From Acetatifactor muris (GTDB lineage Bacteria; Bacillota; Clostridia; Lachnospirales; Lachnospiraceae): a stretch of DNA of 44,788 bases. How positions within the stretch are numbered: the first letter of the stretch is position 1; every line of letters begins with the position of its first letter. Where the stretch lies: the NCBI GenBank assembly GCA_023664365.1, contig JAMPFR010000024.1:1-44788 (forward strand), read 5' to 3'. The notes beneath the pieces were generated by a model that was not told the DNA's origin, made no database searches, and saw only the letters and a list, made by a program, of their open reading frames with translations. This document shows, piece by piece, positions 8,168 through 16,600 of the stretch. The position numbers and the translations under genes were made by a program.

Positions 8168-9805
8168 ATGAGAGAGAAATATGAATCACTGGCGCTTGTA
8201 CAGTTAAAGGAGCTTGCGAAGGTGCGCGGGCTGAAAGGCACTTCAACCATGAAGAAGGCTGAGATTGTAGAGGCTATGCTGGCGGAGGATGAGAGGCTGA
8301 AGAAGCTGGAGGAACAGGAAAAGGCGGCAAAGGCCCGGGAAGCATCTCCGGTCCAGGCGGCGCCCCAGGCATCCGGCAGTACGGGAAGGCCTGCTTACAA
8401 GCGTCAGCCAGGGCCGGGAAGACCGGCTGCCCAGAGAACCCAGGGCGCTGCCCGGGCTGAGGCTGCGTCCCATACCGAAAGCGGGGGCCGGAGCGAAGGG
8501 AGCGGCCGTGCAGAGAATCCCCATACCCCGGCTGCGGCAAAAAGCGAAAATGTCCCGAAGCCGGAGAGTGCGCCTGTAAAGCCGGAAAATGCCGTCCCCG
8601 GGGCAGAAGGCACAGCAGCGCCCCGCACGTTCAGGAGCAACGAGGTCTATGATGAAAAGACCTATCCCAGAGAATTGGACAGCGGAGAGGAAGCCAGCGG
8701 TATTCTGGAGGTTATGCCGGATGGTTACGGTTTTATCCGCTGTGAGAATTATCTGCCCGGGGAAAACGACGTCTATGTGGCCCCCAGCCAGATTCGCCGG
8801 TTCGGCCTGAAGACCGGCGACATACTCCGGGGCAACAAGCGGGTCAAAACCCAGCAGGAGAAATTCAGCGCCCTGCTTTTTATCCGTACAATCAACGGAT
8901 ATACCACGGAGGAATCCGCCAAACGGACGGCCTTCGAGGATATGACCCCTATTTTCCCCAATGAGCGCATCCGGCTGGAAATGCCCGGCTGCAGCGTAGC
9001 CATGAGGGTTATGGATCTGGTGAGTCCGGTGGGCAAGGGGCAGCGCGGTATGATCGTATCTCCCCCCAAAGCAGGAAAGACAACGCTGCTGAAGGAGGTG
9101 GCAAAGTCTGTCCTGCGCACCAATCCCCAGATGCATATGCTGATTCTGCTGATTGACGAACGTCCTGAGGAAGTAACGGACATTAAGGAAGCCATTCACG
9201 GGGAAAACGTGGAGGTTATTTATTCCACCTTTGACGAGCTGCCGGAGCATCACAAGCGGGTGTCGGAGATGGTGATTGAGCGCGCTAAGAGGCTGGTGGA
9301 GCATCAGAAGGATGTAGTCATTCTTCTGGACAGCATTACCCGCCTGACCCGGGCTTACAATCTTGTAGTTCCCCCCAGCGGACGTACTTTGTCCGGCGGT
9401 CTGGATCCGGCAGCCCTGCATATGCCCAAGCGGTTTTTCGGCGCAGCCAGAAATATGCGCGAAGGGGGCAGCCTGACCATCCTTGCCACGGCGCTGGTTG
9501 AAACGGGGAGTAAAATGGATGACGTGGTGTATGAGGAATTCAAGGGCACGGGCAATATGGAGATGGTGCTTGACCGCAAGCTTTCGGAAAAGAGGATATT
9601 CCCGGCCATTGACCTGGCAAAATCCGGCACCAGAAGAGAGGATCTGCTTCTGAACCGGGATGAGCTGGATGCAATCAATATTATGAGGAAGGCCCTGAAC
9701 GGCCTGAAGGCGGATGAGGCCACGGACAGGATTCTGGATATGTTCTCAAGGACCAGAAGCAACTTTGAATTTGTGCAGATGGTAAAGAAGAACAAGTTTA
9801 TATAA
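8168..9805 (+). CDS. rho: Transcription termination factor Rho
   Basis: A 545-aa hexameric RNA helicase that ends transcription. I chose ATG 8168 because AGGAGGAG lies just upstream; an earlier in-frame ATG at 8120 has no such site. The Rho_N helical domain spans about residues 5-45. A low-complexity insert rich in Ala, Pro, Ser, Glu and Gly covers about 55-165. The cold-shock-like RNA-binding domain starts near GILEVMPDGYGFIR. Walker A is PPKAGKTTLLKE, Walker B VILLDSITRLTRAYN, and the R-loop/ATPase end contains FKGTGNMEMVLDRKL. All catalytic parts look intact. The stop codon is buried in a perfect 40-bp palindrome. Confidence 0.98.
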   Translation: MREKYESLALVQLKELAKVRGLKGTSTMKKAEIVEAMLAEDERLKKLEEQEKAAKAREASPVQAAPQASGSTGRPAYKRQPGPGRPAAQRTQGAARAEAASHTESGGRSEGSGRAENPHTPAAAKSENVPKPESAPVKPENAVPGAEGTAAPRTFRSNEVYDEKTYPRELDSGEEASGILEVMPDGYGFIRCENYLPGENDVYVAPSQIRRFGLKTGDILRGNKRVKTQQEKFSALLFIRTINGYTTEESAKRTAFEDMTPIFPNERIRLEMPGCSVAMRVMDLVSPVGKGQRGMIVSPPKAGKTTLLKEVAKSVLRTNPQMHMLILLIDERPEEVTDIKEAIHGENVEVIYSTFDELPEHHKRVSEMVIERAKRLVEHQKDVVILLDSITRLTRAYNLVVPPSGRTLSGGLDPAALHMPKRFFGAARNMREGGSLTILATALVETGSKMDDVVYEEFKGTGNMEMVLDRKLSEKRIFPAIDLAKSGTRREDLLLNRDELDAINIMRKALNGLKADEATDRILDMFSRTRSNFEFVQMVKKNKFI

Positions 9806-9855
9806 TTATATAAACTTGTTCTTCTCGAAGAATAAATTTATATAGTTTTTTCTTT
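9786..9855 (+). terminator. rho 3' terminator with a competing upstream hairpin
   Basis: Three copies of one sequence lie in a row. Copy 1 (9786-9805, including the rho stop codon) and copy 2 (9806-9825) are perfect reverse complements, a 40-bp palindrome. Copy 3 (9827-9844) is a near-repeat of copy 1 and can pair with copy 2 (9807-9824) with 16 Watson-Crick pairs, one G-U pair and one mismatch. That second hairpin is followed directly by GTTTTTTCTTT, so it is the intrinsic terminator. The first hairpin would take copy 2 away from it. Structures are by eye; no folding energy was calculated. Confidence 0.7.
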
Positions 9856-9865
9856 AAATTAGGGG

Positions 9866-9894
9866 TTGCAAGTGTAGAAACCTTGTGTTACAAT
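9866..9894 (+). promoter_or_regulatory. rpmE promoter
   Basis: TTGCAA (9866-9871) and TACAAT (9889-9894) with a 17-nt spacer, placed just after the rho terminator. It leaves a leader of about 75 nt before the L31 start, long enough for an L31 autoregulatory leader of the kind known in Firmicutes, although I cannot confirm one by eye. Confidence 0.7.
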
Positions 9895-9977
9895 AATACC
9901 GCTGTTTGTGGTTCCATAGGCAGTGCGGATGAGAACGAAGAATAGCAGTATGTAATTATATAGAGAGGTGAGAGAAG

Positions 9978-10178
9978 ATGAAGGAAGGAATCCATCCCCA
10001 GTACTATCAGGCAACTGTAACCTGCAACTGCGGCAACACTTTTGTGACCGGCTCCACAAAGCCTGAGATTCATGTAGAAGTTTGCTCCAAGTGCCATTCA
10101 TTCTATACCGGCCAGCAGAAGACAGCAAGAGCCGATGGACGTATTGAGAAGTTCAACAAGAAATACGGCGTTAAATAA
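9978..10178 (+). CDS. rpmE: 50S ribosomal protein L31, zinc-binding form
   Basis: A 66-aa protein of normal L31 length. It starts [20 protein letters not shown] and has the zinc-ribbon cysteines C16 and C18 in CNC together with C37 and C40 in CSKC, so it is the C+ (zinc-containing) form; the YGVK end is typical. The ribosome binding site is AGAGGTGAGAG. The position after rho and before DUF1385, prmC and prfA is the usual order in Clostridia. A stable hairpin follows the stop. Confidence 0.97.
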   Translation: MKEGIHPQYYQATVTCNCGNTFVTGSTKPEIHVEVCSKCHSFYTGQQKTARADGRIEKFNKKYGVK

Positions 10179-10184
10179 GAATCG

Positions 10185-10222
10185 CAGAAAAGGTTGAGGT
10201 GCTTGTATCTCAACCTTTTCTG
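10185..10222 (+). terminator. Hairpin after rpmE, likely intrinsic terminator or partial attenuator
   Basis: A perfect 14-bp stem (10185-10198 with 10209-10222) around a 10-nt loop. The 3' arm contains TTTTCT, but no separate U-tract follows, so termination may be incomplete. Only 30 bp separate it from the next gene and I see no promoter there, so some read-through from rpmE into DUF1385-prmC-prfA would be needed. Confidence 0.65.
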
Positions 10223-10252
10223 TTCATAAGGTCAGGACGGAGAAGAAGTATT

Positions 10253-11443
10253 ATGGCAAAGAGAAGAAAGAAATGCTATTCCGGTATCGGCGGACAGGCG
10301 GTGCTGGAAGGCATTATGATGAAAAACCAGGAGAAATATGCGGTGGCCGTGCGGAAGTCAAACGGTGAGATTGCCGTGGAGCTGGAAAATTATCAGGGAC
10401 TGCTTCACGGCAGCAGGATTAAAGAGATTCCTTTTATCCGGGGCGTCTTTAATTTTATAGATTCGCTGATACTTGGAATGCGCTGTATCAATTTTTCCGC
10501 CTCCCTTTATGACGAGGGGGAGGAGAAAAAGGCGCAGAAGGGCGAAAAGGCTTCAGGGGGCGGAGAAAAGCTGGTGAATGCGCTGGTGACGGTTTTCTCC
10601 ATAGTGTTGGCGGCAGGCATTTTTATTGTGCTGCCCTATTACCTTGCATCTTATTTCAGAGGATTTGTGCGTAATGAATCTCTGATGGCGATTATTGAGG
10701 GCGGAATCCGTATTGCCATTTTTATTTTGTATGTCTGCCTGATTGGTCTTATGAAAGATATTCGCAGACTGTACCGTTATCATGGCGCGGAGCACAAGTG
10801 TATCAATTGTATTGAGAAGGGGCGTCCGCTGACGGTGCATAACGTTATGAGAAGCTCCAGACTGCACAGGAGATGCGGAACCAGCTTTATTTTCTTTGTG
10901 CTGATTGTCAGCGTTGTGCTGTTCTTTTTTATCAGGGTGGACAATCCGGTGCAGAGGGTGCTTCTGCGTATTCTTCTGATGCCGGTGGTGGCCGGGATTT
11001 CCTATGAGCTTATACGGCTGGCAGGCCGCAGCAATAATATATTTGTATTGATTCTTTCCCTGCCGGGAATGTGGATTCAGAGAATGACCACCAAGGAGCC
11101 GGACAGGGAGATGGCAGAAGTGGCAATCGCCGCAGTGGAGGCGGTGTTTGACTGGAGAACCTTTCTTTACGACAATTTCGGCTATGAGGTAGACGAAACC
11201 TGGATGCAGGAGGATACGGACGGCCGGATGGGAGCGGACGGCGCAGAGGGGCAGCCCGCGTATGAGGGGGAGGAATTTTCGGAAGAACAGCCTGTGTACG
11301 AGGGGGAGGAATTTTCGGAGGAGCAGCCTGTATACGACGGGGAGGAATTTCCTGAGGGGCAGCCTGTGTATGAAGGGGAGGAATTCCCGGAGGAGCAGCC
11401 TGTGTACGGCGGGGGAGAGTTTTCGGAGGAACAGAACTTCTAG
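10253..11443 (+). CDS. DUF1385 (YqhQ-like) membrane protein with a repetitive acidic tail
   Basis: A 396-aa protein. I place the start at ATG 10253 (GGAGAAG upstream) rather than an upstream TTG that would lie inside the terminator. The DUF1385 core begins YSGIGGQAVLEGIMMK and includes RGVFNFIDSL, about four membrane segments between residues 100 and 290, and the YRYHGAEHKCINCIEKG block near 178, where His and Cys could bind metal. The family role is not established. After residue 330 the usual protein ends, and here an acidic tail of five 12-residue repeats (QPVYEGEEFSEE type) follows. It is probably co-transcribed with prmC and prfA. Confidence 0.9.
   Translation: MAKRRKKCYSGIGGQAVLEGIMMKNQEKYAVAVRKSNGEIAVELENYQGLLHGSRIKEIPFIRGVFNFIDSLILGMRCINFSASLYDEGEEKKAQKGEKASGGGEKLVNALVTVFSIVLAAGIFIVLPYYLASYFRGFVRNESLMAIIEGGIRIAIFILYVCLIGLMKDIRRLYRYHGAEHKCINCIEKGRPLTVHNVMRSSRLHRRCGTSFIFFVLIVSVVLFFFIRVDNPVQRVLLRILLMPVVAGISYELIRLAGRSNNIFVLILSLPGMWIQRMTTKEPDREMAEVAIAAVEAVFDWRTFLYDNFGYEVDETWMQEDTDGRMGADGAEGQPAYEGEEFSEEQPVYEGEEFSEEQPVYDGEEFPEGQPVYEGEEFPEEQPVYGGGEFSEEQNF
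11252..11431 (+). repeat. Five tandem 36-bp repeats inside the DUF1385 gene
   Basis: Units start at 11252, 11288, 11324, 11360 and 11396, each opening CAGCC and coding for a 12-residue unit Q-P-x-Y-x-G-x-E-F-x-E-x. All units stay in frame and their differences are mostly silent or conservative. Such arrays change copy number by slippage, so the tail length may vary between strains. Confidence 0.9.
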
Positions 11444-11482
11444 GGTTTGCGCCGCCTGACGGACGGCAGAATAAGAGGAAAT

Positions 11483-12427
11483 ATGGAGTACAGGGAAGCA
11501 TATAACATGGGAAAGGCTGTCCTGTCGGCGGCGTCCGTTCCGGATGCGGATACGGATGCGCGGCTGCTGCTGGAGTTTGTCTGCGGTACAAACCGAAACA
11601 CGCTGCTGGCTCACGGCGACAGAGAAGTGACGAAGGATCAGGAGAGCACATACAGGGATCTGGTGGAAAAACGTTCACAGCGGGTTCCGCTCCAGTACCT
11701 TACGGGAGTGCAGGATTTTATGGGGCTGGAGTTTGCCGTGAACGAGCATGTGCTGATCCCTCGGCAGGATACGGAGATTCTGGTGGAGGAAGCGCTGCAG
11801 TATCTTCACGACGGGATGCAGGTGCTGGACATGTGTACCGGATCCGGCTGTATTTTGCTCAGCCTGCTGAATTATTCCAATAATTGCGAGGGCGTAGGGG
11901 CGGATGTGTCGGAGGAGGCGCTGAAGGTAGCGGAGAAAAATGCGGTGAAGCTGCTGGGAGAGCAGGCAGTGCGGAACAGGCCGGGAAATTCGGACGAAAC
12001 GACGGCTCCGGAAAAGTCCGGAGAATCAGAGGAGCTTCCGGATTTGTGTGTGGGAACCCATGTCAGCTTTGTGCAGAGTGATCTGTTTGAGAAGGTGCAG
12101 GGACAGTTCGATATGATCGTCTCAAATCCGCCTTATATAGAAAGCGGGGTCATTGATACCCTGATGCCGGAGGTGCGGGATTATGAACCCCGCCTGGCGC
12201 TGGACGGCAGTGAGGACGGGCTTATATTTTACCGGAGAATTCTGAAGGAATGCCCCGTATACCTGAAAAAGGGCGGTATGCTCTTTTTTGAAATAGGCTA
12301 TGACCAGGGGGAGGCAGTGAGCCGTCTGATGGAGCAGGCCGGTTTCCTGCAGGTAATGCTGATCAGTGATTACGCAGGGATGGACAGGGTGGTGTGCGGA
12401 ACCCTGGGGTTTGGGGACGTGCCGTAA
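11483..12427 (+). CDS. prmC: Peptide chain release factor N5-glutamine methyltransferase
   Basis: A 314-aa SAM-dependent enzyme that methylates the Gln of the GGQ motif in release factors. The start ATG 11483 follows AGAGGA. The N-terminal helical domain (residues 1-75) includes the RVPLQYLTG motif. The SAM site is VLDMCTGSGCI near residue 118, and the catalytic NPPYIE motif is near residue 217. Between the SAM domain strands, about residues 160-192, lies an extra hydrophilic stretch (NSDETTAPEKSGESEE and flanks) that typical PrmC proteins lack. Its substrate gene, prfA, follows after 120 bp, the standard pairing. Confidence 0.95.
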   Translation: MEYREAYNMGKAVLSAASVPDADTDARLLLEFVCGTNRNTLLAHGDREVTKDQESTYRDLVEKRSQRVPLQYLTGVQDFMGLEFAVNEHVLIPRQDTEILVEEALQYLHDGMQVLDMCTGSGCILLSLLNYSNNCEGVGADVSEEALKVAEKNAVKLLGEQAVRNRPGNSDETTAPEKSGESEELPDLCVGTHVSFVQSDLFEKVQGQFDMIVSNPPYIESGVIDTLMPEVRDYEPRLALDGSEDGLIFYRRILKECPVYLKKGGMLFFEIGYDQGEAVSRLMEQAGFLQVMLISDYAGMDRVVCGTLGFGDVP

Positions 12428-12547
12428 CTACGGGGTGAGAGCCCCGGGAAGGAAGGCATGGCGCAGACGGATGCCGCCGGGCGCCGAACCGGAGCGCAGA
12501 CGGCGGTGCATGGAACAAATTGCGTAAGAGCAGAGTAGGAGAACTGT

Positions 12548-13624
12548 ATGTTTGACAGGTTAGAGGATTTGTTAATCCGTTTTGAGGAGATTATGGGAGA
12601 GCTTCACGAGCCCACAGTGACGAATAACCAGGAGCGGTTTCGGAAGCTGATGAAGGAGCAGAGCGATTTAACGCCTATTGTGGACGCCTATAAGGAGTAT
12701 AAGAAGTGTAAGCAGGACATCGGGGATTCCCTGGAAATGCTGGAGGAAGAGAACGATGAAGAAATGCGGGGGATGATTAAGGAAACCCTGAATGACAGCA
12801 GAAAGCGGGTGGAGGAGCTGGAGCAGGAGCTGAAGCTTCTGCTTTTGCCAAAGGACCCAAATGACGACAAGAATGTTATTGTGGAAATCCGTGCGGGCGC
12901 AGGGGGAGATGAGGCCGCTCTGTTTGCGGCGGAAATTTACCGCATGTATGTGCATTATGCGGAGAGCCAGGGCTGGAAAGTGGAGACCATGAATGCGGAT
13001 GAAATCGGTATCGGCGGCATGAAGGAAGTGCAGTTTATGATTACCGGCCGGGGCGCTTATTCCAAAATGAAGTATGAGAGCGGCGTGCACAGGGTGCAGC
13101 GTGTGCCGGAGACGGAGAGCGGCGGGCGCATTCATACCTCTACTATCAGTGTGGCCGTAATGCCGGAGGTGGATGAGGACATTGACATTGTGATAGACGA
13201 CAAAGATATCCGCATTGACGTTATGCGGGCTTCCGGCAACGGCGGCCAGTGCGTGAATACGACGGATTCCGCCGTACGTCTGACCCATTATCCCTCAGGC
13301 ATCGTGGTGTACAGCCAGACCGAGAAGTCCCAGATACAGAACAAAGCCAAAGCCTTTGCCCTGCTGAAGGCAAAGCTGTATGACATAGAGCAGCAGCAGA
13401 GACATGATGCGGAGGCGGAAATGAGAAGAAGCCAGATCGGCACAGGGGATCGTTCCGAGAAAATACGAACCTATAATTTCCCCCAGGGGCGGGTCACGGA
13501 TCATCGTATCGGGCTTACCGTCTATAAGCTGGACAAGGTGATGGACGGAGACATTCAGGAAATTCTGGACGCCTGCATCGCGGCGGACCAGGCGGCAAAG
13601 CTGGCGAAAATGAATGAAGGTTGA
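12548..13624 (+). CDS. prfA: Peptide chain release factor 1
   Basis: A 358-aa class I release factor that reads UAA and UAG. The codon-recognition tripeptide is P-E-T in RVPETESGG, the Firmicutes version of the RF1 PxT motif. The catalytic GGQ is in [10 protein letters not shown] near residue 233. It starts [16 protein letters not shown], the normal N-terminus, after a TAGGAG site. PrmC encoded just upstream should methylate the GGQ glutamine. The stop codon lies 22 bp before the large VWA gene. Confidence 0.97.
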   Translation: MFDRLEDLLIRFEEIMGELHEPTVTNNQERFRKLMKEQSDLTPIVDAYKEYKKCKQDIGDSLEMLEEENDEEMRGMIKETLNDSRKRVEELEQELKLLLLPKDPNDDKNVIVEIRAGAGGDEAALFAAEIYRMYVHYAESQGWKVETMNADEIGIGGMKEVQFMITGRGAYSKMKYESGVHRVQRVPETESGGRIHTSTISVAVMPEVDEDIDIVIDDKDIRIDVMRASGNGGQCVNTTDSAVRLTHYPSGIVVYSQTEKSQIQNKAKAFALLKAKLYDIEQQQRHDAEAEMRRSQIGTGDRSEKIRTYNFPQGRVTDHRIGLTVYKLDKVMDGDIQEILDACIAADQAAKLAKMNEG

Positions 13625-13645
13625 AGAATACGGGGAGAGCGTCAG

Positions 13646-16600
13646 ATGGGGATTTTATTACAGCTTGGATTAGGCCTGCTTCCGGGGGCAGTGGGGGCGT
13701 TGGCGTTTCTGGTGCGCAGGAGAGCCTTCGGCGTCAGACAGATAGTAACGGTATTGCTGCTGTTTGGGCTCAGCGGCGGTATGATTACGGCGGGAGTGCT
13801 GCAGCTTCCGGGTCAGGAGAAGCCTCACAGGCAGGCTTCGAAGCGGGAGCTTCTGGCATTTGCCAACGCGCTGTATCTGGAAGGAGATCGGGAAAGCGCA
13901 GAGGAGGTTCTGGAGGTATACAGCCGGGCCTATGGTTATGACAACCAGTGCCGGCTTCTGACGGCGCGGATCTTTCTTGCAGAGGGCAGTTATGATCGGG
14001 CTGCAGGGCTTTACGCCTGTCTGGAGGACGAAGAGGATCTGTCTGTATCTGCAAGAGAAGTGCAGTACGCCCGGGGAAAGGCGTCCCACAGTGAGGCTGC
14101 TTTGGCCATGCTCCGGTATCTGCAGGACATGGGAGAGAATCCCGGGGACTATGGCTATGCAGAGGACAGTTATCGGACTCTTTCTGCTGCGGCTGATATG
14201 GATTTGTCTCTTGTGTTGAGAGATATTCGGATTGAGGTGGAAGACGCCTATGATTTGGAGGAGGGAGCCATCCGTGACTGCGCGGCGCTGCTGGCGGATA
14301 TGAAAGATCAGGAGGCCGGTGTATGGGAGGAAGAGCAGGCCAGGCGCTGCCGCCGTGTATTTTCCGGGCTTGAGGAGGAAGCTGCCGGACTTTTGGAGCT
14401 GTCCTGTGTGAGACGGGCACGTCTGGAGATATATGTGCGGGACGGAGATTTCGACAAAGTGACGAAGAACCTGGGAGAGACTTCTACCTACCATGAACTG
14501 ATGCTGGCTGCCGAGCTGTACATGGGCGGGATGGTGGAAGCTTCCGATTTTCCGGAGTCCTTTCAGAGCGTTGATTCCGATGCGGCCCGGGAAGTGAAGC
14601 GGCAGCTGAAGGCAGTGCTGAATGCAAACAGGAAAGGCACAAGCGTCCAGGAACGTAAGGCCATGAAGGCCAGGGTGGCCGCTCTGGAGACACAGCTGGG
14701 GGCGCCGGAGCTGGCGGTTTTGAAAAGCAGGCTGCAGGAGCAGGCTGCCGAGGCGGGAGAAGACAGCAGCAAGGTTTATCTGGAGCTTGCCAGAGTGGAG
14801 ACCTATTTCGGAAACGAAACGGCAGCCGATACCTGTCTGGGCAATGCGGTCTATGCGTCTCAGAATTGCGGGGATGACAATTACGCCTACGCCATGGGAC
14901 AGATTGCAGGTGTGATAGAAGGCAAGGGAGATCTTGAGGACATTAAGTGTGTGCCGGACTATGTGGACACGGTGATGCGCAACGCCCTGACGGTGGATGT
15001 AGAGGAAATTCTGGCTGTGAATACGGCCGCAAATATGGCTGAACAGGCGGCGGAAGAGGAAGCGGCGGATGCTGACGGGAGACAGGACGCCGGAAGGGAG
15101 ACGGAAGAGGAGGATAGCGCCGCGGTTGGCGGCATGGCCGGCTACCACGGGTTTCCGCAGACGGTGGCGGATTATGTGAGCCGTGCCAGGAGCGCCATCA
15201 GTATCGGCTCTATAGATACGGAGCAGTTTGAACGGATTTCGGCAAAGGTGCAGATATCCAGCGATTATATAAACGATACGAAAGAACTGAAAAATGCGCT
15301 GCAGGTATATGACTGCGGAGCGCAGATTACGGAGTTTTCCCTGGAGAAGATAGAGTATGCAGGTTCCAATATCCTGCTGTGCTGTGATGTGTCCGGAAGT
15401 ATGTCGGACAGTATGGGAGATTTGAAGGATGCGGTGAAGACGTTTATCCGGGATCGGAATCAGGACGAACAGCTGGCGGTAGTGACCTTTCACAGTGAGA
15501 TTGCAGCGTCCGGAGGCTTCGGCGCCACCGATGAGGAGATTCTGGCTCTGGCCGAAGATATGCGGGCAGGCGGCGGTACGGATATGTTTTCCGCAGTGAT
15601 GAACTGTCTGGGGGGCTTCCCGGGCGGCCGTGGAGAAAACAATGTGCTGATTCTGATGACGGACGGACAGGACGGCGGCATGCACAGCAGTCAGGAGATT
15701 GAAGAACAGATTGGCGGGCTTGCCCGGGAAAAGGGCGTAACCATTTATACCATAGGGCTTGGAACCTCTGTGGACACGGAATATCTGACAACCATTGCCG
15801 ACAGCGGCAGCGGCTCCTTTGTCTATGTATCCGCCAGCGACAGCTTAAACAGTTTTTACGATATGCTTCACGAGCAGCTTTATAACCGGTATCGGCTTAC
15901 CTATCAGGCGCAGGATACCATGACGATGCGGGGCAGGACGCTGGAGGTGGCGCTGCCGGAGGAAAACGTCCGGGCTTCCAGAACCTATCACCTGACGGAG
16001 GATGGGGACGCAGGAGGAGCATTAAGTATCACCCGGGGAATTTCCGTATCCGGAATGTCTCCCAGATATCTGTATAAGGGTCTGCAGGATGTGCGGGTGG
16101 AGCTGCGGGGCACGGGCTTCCGGAAGGAATCCACGGTCAGCGTGAAGCTGCATGGTACGCTGGATTACACGATATCGGCGGAATATGTTTCGGAGGAGGC
16201 CTATGCCCTGACGATCCCTGCCGAAGTGGCGGTGGGAAGCTATAACGTGGAGGTTTCCATAGACGGACAGAGGACAGTGCTGCAGAACGGTTTTTCGGTG
16301 ATAACCAGGGGGAACGAAAAGACCACTGCTTTTGGAAAATATGTGTTTACTTCCGGAGAAAAGATTGAGAATGCCGACGGCTCCTGGCTGCTGCGGGACG
16401 GGGTACAGATGAACGGCTGGCTGCGCTTTAAGGGAGACGTGCGGCTGACGGGAGACATTGAAAACGGCGGTTCTATCCGTGTAACGGAGAATGACGGTTC
16501 CTATGTGGAATTCCACACTGCCACTGCGGAAGGATTGGGGGCGCTGCTTGCCCGTAAGGGAGTTTCCCTGGATATTCCGGCGCTGTACAGCTTTACGCTG

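Noticed and set aside
8243-9421. Long minus-strand ORF opposite rho (392 codons)
   Set aside because: It is a shadow frame of rho with no ribosome binding site and a composition unlike real proteins in the window.
13670-15685. 671-codon minus-strand ORF opposite the VWA gene
   Set aside because: The plus frame has a clear signal of real domains (MIDAS motif, TPR-like pairs), and the reverse frame lacks any motif or start signal.
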